From the NCBI GenBank assembly GCA_946480885.1, contig CAMLLK010000011.1, positions 1-12,321 on the forward strand: a DNA stretch of 12,321 nucleotides, in the 5' to 3' direction. The stretch comes from an uncultured Thermoproteales archaeon (GTDB lineage Archaea > Thermoproteota > Thermoprotei > Thermoproteales > Thermoproteaceae). Positions 1-9,646 of this stretch are shown here, one piece after another. The position numbers and the translations under genes are program-made. A model generated the notes under the pieces. It was not told where the DNA came from. It did no database searches and saw only the letters and a list, made by a program, of their open reading frames with translations. Position 1 is the stretch's first letter. Every line of letters begins with the position of its first letter.

Positions 1-15
1 ATTTCAAGACGTAGA

Positions 16-27
16 TAATTTATTTAA
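16..27 (+). promoter_or_regulatory. TATA-like box of fen1
   Basis: An AT-rich stretch (TAATTTATTTAA) lies about 20-24 nt upstream of the fen1 GTG. That spacing fits a leaderless archaeal transcript starting at or beside the start codon. No Shine-Dalgarno motif lies between it and the GTG. The window begins just upstream, so a BRE or regulator site cannot be assessed. Confidence 0.45.
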
Positions 28-42
28 CTTTCATAATCTTTC

Positions 43-2982
<2,940 letters not shown>

Positions 2983-3001
2983 AGAGAGCAAGATGTGGGG
3001 T

Positions 3002-3009
3002 GTAAAAAA
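3002..3009 (-). promoter_or_regulatory. Candidate internal TATA box for aspS
   Basis: On the minus strand the stretch reads TTTTTTAC, overlapping the last base of the NusA-like stop codon's flank. Its centre is about 24 nt upstream of the GTG at 2982, the same spacing seen at clearer promoters in this window. aspS may therefore have its own leaderless promoter as well as read-through from the upstream gene. The T-tract could instead act as a weak terminator. Confidence 0.35.
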
Positions 3010-3531
3010 CTATGCCCTTAGTTCTCTCTCTTTGACAATTTCTACTTTTACGTTAGCCCCAGAGATTCTACTCAAAATTGTCTGTAGTCTCTCTGGCCTA
3101 ATGGGGAGCCTCTTTACATCACGAGACGGTATCTTAACCACAGTCTCTGTAGTGCCGTCTGGCAGCCACGACGTCGATATAGTAAGTAATTTCGCAGGAG
3201 ATACTAGTTGTGCAATTAATTCATTTACACTTCCGTACTCTACAACTCTCACATTTCTTCCCAAGATAGAGGAGAGTTCTTTCTCTAATTGAATAAAGGC
3301 GCCTCTTGGCAATCTTTTAGTATTTCTCAACGACACAACGACGAAGTCGTCTATTTCGTATGATTTTACATATTCAACGTCGGAGATGTTTATTTTCTTC
3401 TCTACTTTTAGCAAAGCGTCTGAAATCTCTACATCTAGCCATTGATATCTGCCGCTGTCTATTAACGACTGGCATTTATGACACAGTACACGCGTCTTTA
3501 CGCAAAATTCGCAGAATGGAATCTTCACCAT
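3010..3531 (-). CDS. Zinc-ribbon / KH-type RNA-binding protein, NusA-like
   Basis: Small (173 residues) protein resembling crenarchaeal proteins annotated as NusA-like transcription factors. What is visible: an N-terminal four-cysteine zinc knuckle, C7-x2-C10 and C17-x2-C20, then an alpha/beta region. The middle (about 69-105) reads like a KH-type fold (DDFVVVSLRN to GRNVRVVEYG). The C-terminal part (about 110-168, TSWLPDGTTETVVKIPS) repeats a KH-like pattern ending in NVKVEIV. A role in RNA binding or transcription elongation is inferred from the family; no catalytic residues are seen. ATG at 3531 has a good TATA box 24 nt upstream. aspS follows in the same direction, so the two may form an operon. 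An RNA-binding protein of another kind is possible. Confidence 0.7.
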   Translation of the reverse strand: MVKIPFCEFCVKTRVLCHKCQSLIDSGRYQWLDVEISDALLKVEKKINISDVEYVKSYEIDDFVVVSLRNTKRLPRGAFIQLEKELSSILGRNVRVVEYGSVNELIAQLVSPAKLLTISTSWLPDGTTETVVKIPSRDVKRLPIRPERLQTILSRISGANVKVEIVKERELRA

Positions 3532-3550
3532 CGGAATTGATAAAAAATAT

Positions 3551-3558
3551 GTATAAAA
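3551..3558 (-). promoter_or_regulatory. TATA box, NusA-like/aspS promoter
   Basis: Minus-strand TTTTATAC, centred about 24 nt upstream of the ATG at 3531. This predicts a leaderless transcript for the NusA-like gene. It lies in a 57-bp divergent spacer beside a separate plus-strand TATA box. Confidence 0.65.
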
Positions 3559-3561
3559 CTC

Positions 3562-3568
3562 TTTATAA
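3562..3568 (+). promoter_or_regulatory. TATA box of the radical SAM gene
   Basis: Plus-strand TTTATAA, centred 24 nt upstream of the GTG at 3589, consistent with a leaderless start. A purine stretch (GAGGGAGA, 3578-3585) lies between box and start and could be a weak ribosome site, though at this spacing it would lie outside a leaderless mRNA. Confidence 0.65.
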
Positions 3569-3588
3569 CCTCATTTAGAGGGAGAATT

Positions 3589-5286
3589 GTGAATCTAGTC
3601 ATTGTCGACGGCTACACTGACGAACCCGCCGGCCTCGGCGTGCCGCCTTATTTAGACGTATACCCCAGATACGCGGCGGGTGCGGCATACAGCGCGGGGG
3701 TCAAAGACGTGAGGTATTTCACAATAGATCAACTAAGGGCGGACTGGACAGCCTCTCTAAAGAAGCTATCGAAATACAACGTCTTGGTGTTGATAGCGGG
3801 CGTAACTACGCCGGGAAAATATCTAGGGGGTACTCCTATATCTATAGACGAGATTTTCGACATTGGGCGTCTCGAGGGGCCAGTGAAAATTCTCGGAGGC
3901 CCCGTGGCTAAATTCGGCTACGGCCTCGCTGGCGGCGCCGTGGCAACGCCGCCAAGTAGATTCCGTAGATATTTCGATATTGTAGCGAATGGAGACGTAG
4001 ACTTGATAGTATATAGACTACTCACAGAGGGAGTTGAGAAAGTCTGGCCCTCGGAGACACATACAGACTTCGTCCTCGTCGATAGATTTGCACAACTAGG
4101 GGCTAGAGTAGTGGAACAACACCCCAACTACGGCGGCAATTTAATAGTTGAGTTAGAGACGTATAGATCGTGTCCAAGATACGTCTCCGGTGGATGTTCT
4201 TTCTGCACTACAGTGGCCTACGGGCCAGTCTCCACAAGGCCTATTGAGGGAGTTGTAAAAGAAGTCGAGGCTTTGTATAAAGCAGGCGTAGTGCACTATA
4301 GAATAGGCAGGCAGGCTGATTTCTACACCTACATGGCCTTCGACATTGGCAAAGAGGACTTCCCAAGGCCCAATCCCCCCGCCGTTGAAAAACTACTAGT
4401 CGGAGTAAGAAACGCCGCGCCAGGTCTCGAGACTTTACACATCGACAACGTCAACCCCGGCACAGTGGCGAAGTGGAAGACAGAGTCTATAGAGATTACA
4501 AAACTATTAGTTAAATACGGCACGTCTGGAAACGTAGCAGCGTTGGGCATAGAGACCGCCGACATTCGGGTAGTCAAGATAAATAACCTAAAGACAACGC
4601 CAGAGGAGGCGTTAGAGGCCATAGAGCTTTTTACAAAATATGGAGCTGTCAGAGGCGACAACGGCATGCCGTATCTACTGGCAGGTATAAACTTCGTAGC
4701 AGGCCTCCCAGGCGAAACCGCTGAGACGTACCGCCTCAATGTTGAATTTCTCAAAGAGGTGTTGAACAGAGGTCTTTTAGTGAGGAGAGTAAACATTAGA
4801 CAAGTGTTGATCTTCCCCACTTCTAGACTTTGGAAAAAGGCTAGGAAAATAACGTCGAAACTTTATGAACAAAAACTACGTTTTTACAACTTTAAGAAGT
4901 GGGTAAGAGAAGTCTTCGATAGAGAAATGCTGCGGCGGATAGTGCCAAGGGGCACAGTCTTGAAGAGAGTATACACCGAGATGTATTACTACAAAGGCAC
5001 GTACGCGCGGCAAGTTGGGTCGTACCCGCTGTTAGTATACATACCCACACGTGTAGAGCTTAATAGATTTATCGACGTAGTGGTTATAGAACATGGAAGC
5101 CGTAGCGTCTTAGCTATCCCCCACCCAGTTAATATAAACACCGCAGAGAAGAGAGTGTTAAAAAGACTGCCAGGCATCGACAAGAAGAAATTGCAATTAA
5201 TAACAGCAGAGAGACCTTTTAAAAACCTAGACGAGGTGAGGGAAAAGTTAGGCGAGGGGGAGTTTCTCAACTATATAACTCTCTAA
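3589..5286 (+). CDS. Radical SAM protein with C-terminal helix-hairpin-helix (COG1031-like)
   Basis: Predicted iron-sulfur enzyme of the radical SAM superfamily; substrate unknown. The N-terminal 120 residues look like a Rossmann or cobalamin-binding-like domain (VLVLIAGVT, VKILGGP). The cluster cysteines are C195, C203 and C206, spaced CX7CX2C rather than CX3CX2C, in CPRYVSGGCSFC. Downstream blocks fit a TIM-barrel core (LHIDNVNPG, LGIETAD, FVAGLPGET). The last ~50 residues (HPVNINTAEKRVLKRLPGID) match a ComEA-like helix-hairpin-helix, which usually binds nucleic acid. This combination is the hallmark of COG1031, an uncharacterised archaeal group. RNA or DNA modification is an inference from the HhH. 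The GTG start is supported by a TATA box 24 nt upstream. The 3' end overlaps the opposing membrane-protein gene by 20 nt. Confidence 0.85.
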   Translation: MNLVIVDGYTDEPAGLGVPPYLDVYPRYAAGAAYSAGVKDVRYFTIDQLRADWTASLKKLSKYNVLVLIAGVTTPGKYLGGTPISIDEIFDIGRLEGPVKILGGPVAKFGYGLAGGAVATPPSRFRRYFDIVANGDVDLIVYRLLTEGVEKVWPSETHTDFVLVDRFAQLGARVVEQHPNYGGNLIVELETYRSCPRYVSGGCSFCTTVAYGPVSTRPIEGVVKEVEALYKAGVVHYRIGRQADFYTYMAFDIGKEDFPRPNPPAVEKLLVGVRNAAPGLETLHIDNVNPGTVAKWKTESIEITKLLVKYGTSGNVAALGIETADIRVVKINNLKTTPEEALEAIELFTKYGAVRGDNGMPYLLAGINFVAGLPGETAETYRLNVEFLKEVLNRGLLVRRVNIRQVLIFPTSRLWKKARKITSKLYEQKLRFYNFKKWVREVFDREMLRRIVPRGTVLKRVYTEMYYYKGTYARQVGSYPLLVYIPTRVELNRFIDVVVIEHGSRSVLAIPHPVNINTAEKRVLKRLPGIDKKKLQLITAERPFKNLDEVREKLGEGEFLNYITL

Positions 5287-5470
5287 GTCTAAATATAACG
5301 TATAGCGTAAATATTGCAAAGACTATTGCAACAATGTTAAATAAATTTATAGAGATGGCGCCTACTGAGACCTCTGGCGTCCGTAGACCTGACACTATTA
5401 AATATATAAAGTATATAGCGACTCCCAGCGAAAAGCCGGCGTAGGCGTATATAACCAACACATATGCCAA
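5267..5470 (-). CDS. Small two-helix membrane protein
   Basis: A 67-residue protein that I cannot assign to a family. It is almost entirely two hydrophobic helices, about residues 3-28 (VLVIYAYAGFSLGVAIYFIY) and 43-62 (LFNIVAIVFAIFTLYVIF). A short polar linker (SGLRTPEVS) joins them and the basic tail RLRELYS ends the chain. The hydrophobic pattern, a position 13 nt after the pth2 stop and an upstream TATA-like box argue that it is real. TTG at 5470 is about 22 nt from that box; GTG at 5461 (three codons in) is the alternative. Its last 20 nt overlap the opposing radical SAM gene. Function unknown. Confidence 0.6.
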   Translation of the reverse strand: MAYVLVIYAYAGFSLGVAIYFIYLIVSGLRTPEVSVGAISINLFNIVAIVFAIFTLYVIFRLRELYS

Positions 5471-5483
5471 CTCTCTTCAATAT

Positions 5484-5843
5484 TTATTTTTTATACAACT
5501 TCAAAGACCCCGTCACTTTATCCACAAGGTCGTCAGGAGCGGGTCCTACGCATAAAGCAGTCGGCGTCCCGGGCTCAACCTCCGTCAAACCTGCGTCTAC
5601 TACCACTGACGAAGGCAGTCCCAGCGATTTTGCCTTTTCATAGAGTTGGTAGAGATGTGAAACATTTTCGGCAGAGAGCACAATTTTCTTCTGGCCTTCT
5701 CTAAGCCACTGATCTAGCCAACTCTTCCACTTAGAATCCTCCATAGATAACAAAAGGCATTCAACTGAGGCGTGGCCCGCCTGCGCGGCCGCTTTCCCAC
5801 AGCTAATTTTTAGATCTGTTCTAATGACAATAGCCATTTTCAC
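5484..5843 (-). CDS. pth2: Peptidyl-tRNA hydrolase, archaeal/eukaryotic type (Pth2)
   Basis: Cleaves peptides from tRNA dropped off stalled ribosomes, so that the tRNA can be reused. The 119 residues match the Pth2 family (115-120). The signatures occur in order: VIRTDLKISCGKAAAQAGHA near the N-terminus, GQKKIVL in the middle, VVDAGLTEVEPGTPTAL, and the C-terminal GPAPDDLVDKVTGSLKLYKK. The GTG at 5843 gives MKMAIVIRTDL, and ATG at 5837 (residue 3) is an alternative. The GTG is favoured because a TATA-like box lies about 25 nt upstream. It is probably co-transcribed with the downstream small membrane protein and is divergent from the subtilase. Confidence 0.95.
   Translation of the reverse strand: MKMAIVIRTDLKISCGKAAAQAGHASVECLLLSMEDSKWKSWLDQWLREGQKKIVLSAENVSHLYQLYEKAKSLGLPSSVVVDAGLTEVEPGTPTALCVGPAPDDLVDKVTGSLKLYKK
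5489..5495 (-). promoter_or_regulatory. TATA-like box before the small membrane protein
   Basis: Minus-strand TATAAAA, within the 3' end of pth2 and about 22 nt upstream of the TTG at 5470. It could give the membrane-protein gene its own leaderless transcript in addition to read-through from pth2. Confidence 0.4.
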
Positions 5844-5863
5844 AAGAAAATTCTATAGGTAAT

Positions 5864-5873
5864 ACTTAAAAGC
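5864..5873. promoter_or_regulatory. Shared bidirectional TATA box, pth2 / subtilase
   Basis: ACTTAAAAGC reads as CTTAAAAG rightward and CTTTTAAG leftward. Its centre (5868.5) is 23.5 nt before the subtilase ATG at 5892 and 25.5 nt before the pth2 GTG at 5843. Both are the leaderless spacing. No second AT-rich box occurs in the 48-bp spacer, so one element appears to serve both directions. Confidence 0.5.
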
Positions 5874-5891
5874 TCTAGTTATTATCCAAAT

Positions 5892-5978
5892 ATGAAGCTA
5901 AAATACTTGTTTATATTGTTAACCATCTTGGGCGCTATTGTAGTAGCCAATCCGTTAAAAATCTCGCTGCGATTGTAG
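5892..5978 (+). CDS. Signal-peptide leader of the subtilase (frame 1 fragment)
   Basis: A short reading frame of 28 codons that begins with a clear Sec signal peptide: Lys at 2 and 4, a hydrophobic core FILLTILGAIVV, and a likely cleavage after VVA (residue 19). It terminates at TAG 5976-5978. The ATG lies 23-24 nt from the bidirectional TATA box, so it is the expected leaderless start of the protease. After residue 23 (NPLK) the protease frame would continue as NLAAIVDTDAK if one base were added. The fragment is not a plausible stand-alone gene. Confidence 0.6.
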   Translation: MKLKYLFILLTILGAIVVANPLKISLRL

Positions 5979-6148
5979 ACACAGATGCTAAAGTCGTCGC
6001 AAAGATTGTAGTTGCAGATTTAGACAAATTAACTCAACAACTCAAGGCAGTATATACCACACGTTCAGTAAATATAGGCGGCAGAGAATACAGAATTATT
6101 AAAGTAGTAATTGACGGAGTAGAGCTGTCGGGCAGAGAGGAGGGCGGT

Positions 6149-8530
6149 ATGGCAGTTTTATACTACAGAGGAGAGGCGAAAAACCTACGTAAATTAGTAG
6201 ATTCGCCATTTGTACAATCCATCTTTATTAAAGTAATACCAGAGGTACCGCCCATTGACTTTTTCACTGAAGTAAGGTCTATATCCACTAGGGGAGAGAC
6301 TCCGCAGCCTTTCCTTCCAGTAATGAGAGATATTATAGGGTCGACTAGAGTTGAACAGTTGTTTAAAGTAAACGGAAGCGGTATTGTCATAGCTGTAGTT
6401 GATACCGGTGTGGACTACGGCCACCCAGATCTTCAAGACGCCCTTGCATGGGTGATAAAGACACAAGACGGCAGAGAGATAATCGCATCTACTATCACAC
6501 AGTCCGGCAATTTGTTGAGATATACAACTCTTAGAGGCCACGCGGGCTCCATTGCCATTAGCCAAATTGCTTACGTAGAGCCTCTCGTCCTCGACGCCGA
6601 TCAGTCACAAGTTGTTATACTCGCCCCTATTAGAGCAACAAATGGCATCCTCCCAACTAGCAATAGACAATTTCTTACATTAGACGGCGTTGACTATTAT
6701 TTAGTACAAGCTCAGTGTAACTATAAGGTGACAGGTCTTCAGAGTAAAAGCGGAGTTTATAGGTTTGGTCTTACATATCTCACAATTCCATGGTATGGAG
6801 GGCTTGTGGTAAGAGGCGTAGTGATGTACGACCCCGAAGTTGCGGGCCTCTATACATCAGCTCGTATAGACCTAAATAATAATTGCGACTTCTCCGACGA
6901 CCCAGAACTTAGGTATTTCGGCAATAGGCTTATTGTAGACAACGTCACAAAGCCGACTGTCAGCCTTGGAGTAGCTGGTGGATTTTTCTACGACTGGGGC
7001 CTCTGGTTTGATATATACGCCAGATTCTACCCCGGATGGGATTTGTCTGGCAACTACCTCAGTATATTCTACGACTTCCATAGCCACGGCACTGCGTGTA
7101 GCTCCGTCGCGGCCGGCAGAGGGAGGTCTACGTACAACCTCGGCTACTTGGGGCAACAGGTTTTAAGAGGCGTGGCCCCCGGTGCAAAGGTCATGGGAGT
7201 TAAGGCTCTTTGGTGGGGGATGGTGGGGCCAGGTATGATGTGGGCCGCAGGGTTTGACGTGGGGCAAGACGGACAGTGGTACTGGACTGGCCAAAAGAGA
7301 GCACATGTGATAAGTAACAGCTGGGGGATATCGACGTTTATATACGACTACGCCGCTTTTGGCTACGACTTTATGTCAGCCCTTGTTAACGCATTGACTA
7401 CTCCACGCTTCCTCGACAGAAATTATCCAGGTATTGTGATTGTACACGCGGGCGGCAACGGCGGCTATGGCTTTGGGACTATAACAAGCCCCGGCTCTGC
7501 AGTCGGGGCTATTACTGTAGGCGCGGCGACGAGTGGACACTTCTGGTGGGCTCTTGGTATTCCCTTTGCAGAATTTAGATGGGGTGAAGTGATCAGCTGG
7601 TCTCTTAGAGGGCCCACTCCCGCAGGTTATGTAAAGCCTGACGTCGTAAACATAGGCGCCTTTGGCATAGCTGCATATCCCGTCGGGTGGGGCAGGTATT
7701 ATTATGGAATACCTGAAGACTGGGATATTTTCGGCGGGACTTCTCAAGCCACGCCTCTAACAGCTGGAGTAGTGGCCTTAGTCATGAGCGCAGTGTCTGA
7801 ACGCGTCGACCCAGCCACTATAGATCCGTATCTAGTGAGACAGTTTATAACCAGCACGGCGGTTGATATTGGCTATACGCCGTTTACCGCAGGCCATGGG
7901 TTTGTCAACGCGACTGCGGCAGTAGCAGCTGCGAGGTCATACTTTGGCTTGAGTTCTATAAGGATACCCGCCGCATTAGTGAGGACTAACTCTCGGGTAA
8001 ATTTAGGCGCCTCTTGGGAGTTTCAATGGAGAGTTAACATCCCGCTGTACTTCGGCTATCTATTCAATAACATATTGACTCAACAATGGGCCGCTTATCT
8101 AACAAGTAGGTTCCCCCAGCCGGATATAGGCATGACGAGTCTATATCTAACTACTACGCCAGGTGGTCAGGCAGTGGGTCAGATAATATTAAATTCAGTA
8201 GACTCTGCTCTATCTATCAAGACGTATGCAGTGTCTTTTGAACCAGTTTATAGACGCATAACCACAGTGAATATACCAGTGAGAACACTAGGCGGCTACT
8301 TCACAATGGGTCAGTTAGGCTTTGATGAAAATATTTTGAGACAAGCCGATTTAGTAGTGTTTAGAATATCTTATCGTTTCTCATATTTCGACCCAGAGTT
8401 CGACTATCTAGAAAATACAAGACCTCTTCTATGGGTATTCGCTTGGACAGATGTAAATAACGACAATGTAGTGGCTATACCTGAGCTGACTTGGATTAAC
8501 TATGGATATCAGACGGGGACTGCTGTATAA
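6149..8530 (+). CDS. Subtilisin-like serine protease, catalytic part
   Basis: Peptide-bond hydrolase of family S8, presumably extracellular. Numbered from the ATG at 6149 (793 residues), the triad is D85 (DTGVDYGHPDL), H313 (SHGT) and S532 (GGTSQATPLTAG), with oxyanion Asn N437 (AGGNGG). The Asp-His distance is about 230 residues, far longer than in bacterial subtilisins. This insert, as in pyrolysin relatives, carries a possible calcium loop, DLNNNCDFSDDP (241-252). After the catalytic domain come beta-rich segments, with another DVNNDN loop at 768-773. The ATG at 6149 is only the first Met in an open frame. Sensible coding continues upstream to about 5960 (DTDAKVVAKIVVADLDKL) and looks like the propeptide, so 6149 is not the biological start. 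Without the signal peptide in frame the product could not be exported. Confidence 0.88.
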   Translation: MAVLYYRGEAKNLRKLVDSPFVQSIFIKVIPEVPPIDFFTEVRSISTRGETPQPFLPVMRDIIGSTRVEQLFKVNGSGIVIAVVDTGVDYGHPDLQDALAWVIKTQDGREIIASTITQSGNLLRYTTLRGHAGSIAISQIAYVEPLVLDADQSQVVILAPIRATNGILPTSNRQFLTLDGVDYYLVQAQCNYKVTGLQSKSGVYRFGLTYLTIPWYGGLVVRGVVMYDPEVAGLYTSARIDLNNNCDFSDDPELRYFGNRLIVDNVTKPTVSLGVAGGFFYDWGLWFDIYARFYPGWDLSGNYLSIFYDFHSHGTACSSVAAGRGRSTYNLGYLGQQVLRGVAPGAKVMGVKALWWGMVGPGMMWAAGFDVGQDGQWYWTGQKRAHVISNSWGISTFIYDYAAFGYDFMSALVNALTTPRFLDRNYPGIVIVHAGGNGGYGFGTITSPGSAVGAITVGAATSGHFWWALGIPFAEFRWGEVISWSLRGPTPAGYVKPDVVNIGAFGIAAYPVGWGRYYYGIPEDWDIFGGTSQATPLTAGVVALVMSAVSERVDPATIDPYLVRQFITSTAVDIGYTPFTAGHGFVNATAAVAAARSYFGLSSIRIPAALVRTNSRVNLGASWEFQWRVNIPLYFGYLFNNILTQQWAAYLTSRFPQPDIGMTSLYLTTTPGGQAVGQIILNSVDSALSIKTYAVSFEPVYRRITTVNIPVRTLGGYFTMGQLGFDENILRQADLVVFRISYRFSYFDPEFDYLENTRPLLWVFAWTDVNNDNVVAIPELTWINYGYQTGTAV

Positions 8531-9646
8531 GTGACAGTTTCAAGACCATCACTCAAGCTCAAGCCAGAGCAACGGTTGTTGCTAAGGATAGACGTTAGAC
8601 CCGTGAGGAGCCCTGCTCCACCTGTGGTTCCCGTCAGTGTAGAGGTGGTGGCGTATAGGAGAGTCGTAGCTTCTGACGTAGAGATTACGCCAGCAGCCGC
8701 CACGTTACAACCACGCCAAAGCCGCGTATTTACTGTAGTGGTGAGAGCTCCTAGAGATGCGGCGCCGACTGTCTTCGAAAGGTATGTAATATTTGAGATA
8801 AATGGCACGAGTTATGTAGTGCCACTTAGCTATGTAGTGAGGGCTAGCGTGTCGGCGGGTTCTACCTTTATGTTAACAAGTGGGAGGTCTGGCGGTTGGT
8901 ATAACGCCAGTGTTGTAAGAGGCGCCAACGACTGGGGGTGGAGGTATGAGTCTGGAGACTGGCGGCACTACTACATATCTACGCCTACACTCGTCAGAGG
9001 GCTATATGTAGATTTCTCATGGCGTTGTCTAAACACTTCACTCGTGACGTATACAATAACTAGCGACGGCTTCTTTGCAGGCTATTTCTGGAACCAAGGC
9101 ATTTCGTACCATAGACATCTAGGAAGAGGTAGGTTCGTATGGGCCGGCACGGGAGGCCAGACGAGAATTATAACACTACCTATGTCTTCATTCGCAGTCC
9201 CAATTCCAGTGAGTGGATATCTATATGAAACTATGTCCGCGTCTTATCCCGTGAGCGGGTCTACAAGCTATATAATAATGGCTAGGACTTCGCTATACGG
9301 CGGATGTAGTACTGAAGAAGTTATATCGGGCGCAGTTAGGCCGTTCATCGAGAGGGGAGACGTGCCTATATCCTCAGCCAGATCCCGTATTACTTTGAGC
9401 AGGCCTCCAATTGAATATAACTATGTGATAAAGACGGCTTCTGTGCTTGGCGGGGGGTTCGTAGTGCCGATGTTTAATGTGGGCAACGACTTGAGATTTG
9501 ACATGTATTTCATAAGGACGCCGCTATTTATAAACTACGTCGCGTTGTTATATAGTCAAAACTACGCCACTGTGTATAGGTCAAGTGGCAACAACTATAA
9601 CACATATCCTTGGTACGCAATTGAGGGAGTTTCTTTAATTAGCTAA
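8531..9646 (+). CDS. C-terminal region of the subtilase, cut off by an in-frame stop
   Basis: A 371-codon open frame that begins with GTG directly after the TAA at 8528-8530 and is in the same frame as the protease. The first ~110 residues (LKLKPEQRLLLRIDVRPV, DVEITPAAATLQPRQSRVFT, YVVPLSYVV) read as a beta-sandwich domain continuing the one begun before the stop. The rest is rich in Trp, Tyr, Gly and Ser (GGWYNASVVRGANDWGWRYE) and resembles the distal part of large archaeal subtilases. There is no signal peptide, promoter or ribosome site of its own, and no C-terminal membrane anchor. Expression as a separate cytoplasmic protein by stop-start reinitiation is possible but makes little sense for an export-type sequence. 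Confidence 0.6.
   Translation: MTVSRPSLKLKPEQRLLLRIDVRPVRSPAPPVVPVSVEVVAYRRVVASDVEITPAAATLQPRQSRVFTVVVRAPRDAAPTVFERYVIFEINGTSYVVPLSYVVRASVSAGSTFMLTSGRSGGWYNASVVRGANDWGWRYESGDWRHYYISTPTLVRGLYVDFSWRCLNTSLVTYTITSDGFFAGYFWNQGISYHRHLGRGRFVWAGTGGQTRIITLPMSSFAVPIPVSGYLYETMSASYPVSGSTSYIIMARTSLYGGCSTEEVISGAVRPFIERGDVPISSARSRITLSRPPIEYNYVIKTASVLGGGFVVPMFNVGNDLRFDMYFIRTPLFINYVALLYSQNYATVYRSSGNNYNTYPWYAIEGVSLIS

Larger units (their letters stand above)
5892..9646 (+). pseudogene. Secreted subtilisin-like protease locus, interrupted by a frameshift and an in-frame stop
   Basis: Taken together the locus reads as one large exported serine protease of about 1,251 residues in the pyrolysin/tripeptidyl-peptidase II-like branch of family S8. 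The order is signal peptide, propeptide, catalytic domain with a long insert, beta-sandwich domains, and a Trp/Tyr-rich C-terminal region. It is broken twice. The signal peptide at 5892 is in a different frame from the rest; one extra base in the A5 run at 5957-5961 would join them. An in-frame TAA at 8528-8530 then separates the last 371 codons. All catalytic residues survive, and the frame is otherwise open from 5960 to 9646. The damage is therefore recent, a sequence error, or bypassed by recoding. The 3' end overlaps the opposing Nudix gene by 12 nt. Its parts are described in the next three entries. Confidence 0.7.

Noticed and set aside
2993..3292. Plus-strand frame opposite the NusA-like gene
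   Set aside because: Shadow frame; the minus-strand protein has the Cys4 knuckle, a promoter and operon context.
4329..4820. 163-codon minus-strand frame inside the radical SAM gene
   Set aside because: Shadow of a well-supported gene; Ser/Thr/Pro-rich translation with no recognisable domain.
5955..5962. Canonical X-XXY-YYZ slippery heptamer for programmed -1 frameshifting in the subtilase
   Set aside because: The in-frame context is G-TTA-AAA, not a canonical heptamer, and the A run has only five bases. Slippage on one Lys codon is conceivable but unproven.
6194..6565. Minus-strand frame of 123 codons opposite the subtilase start
   Set aside because: It lies opposite coding sequence with family motifs on the plus strand, and shows no domain, promoter or start context.
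8318..8330. TTGATGA as C box of a C/D guide RNA
   Set aside because: It is inside the subtilase coding frame, lacks the R at position 1, and no matching D/C'/D' set was evident.
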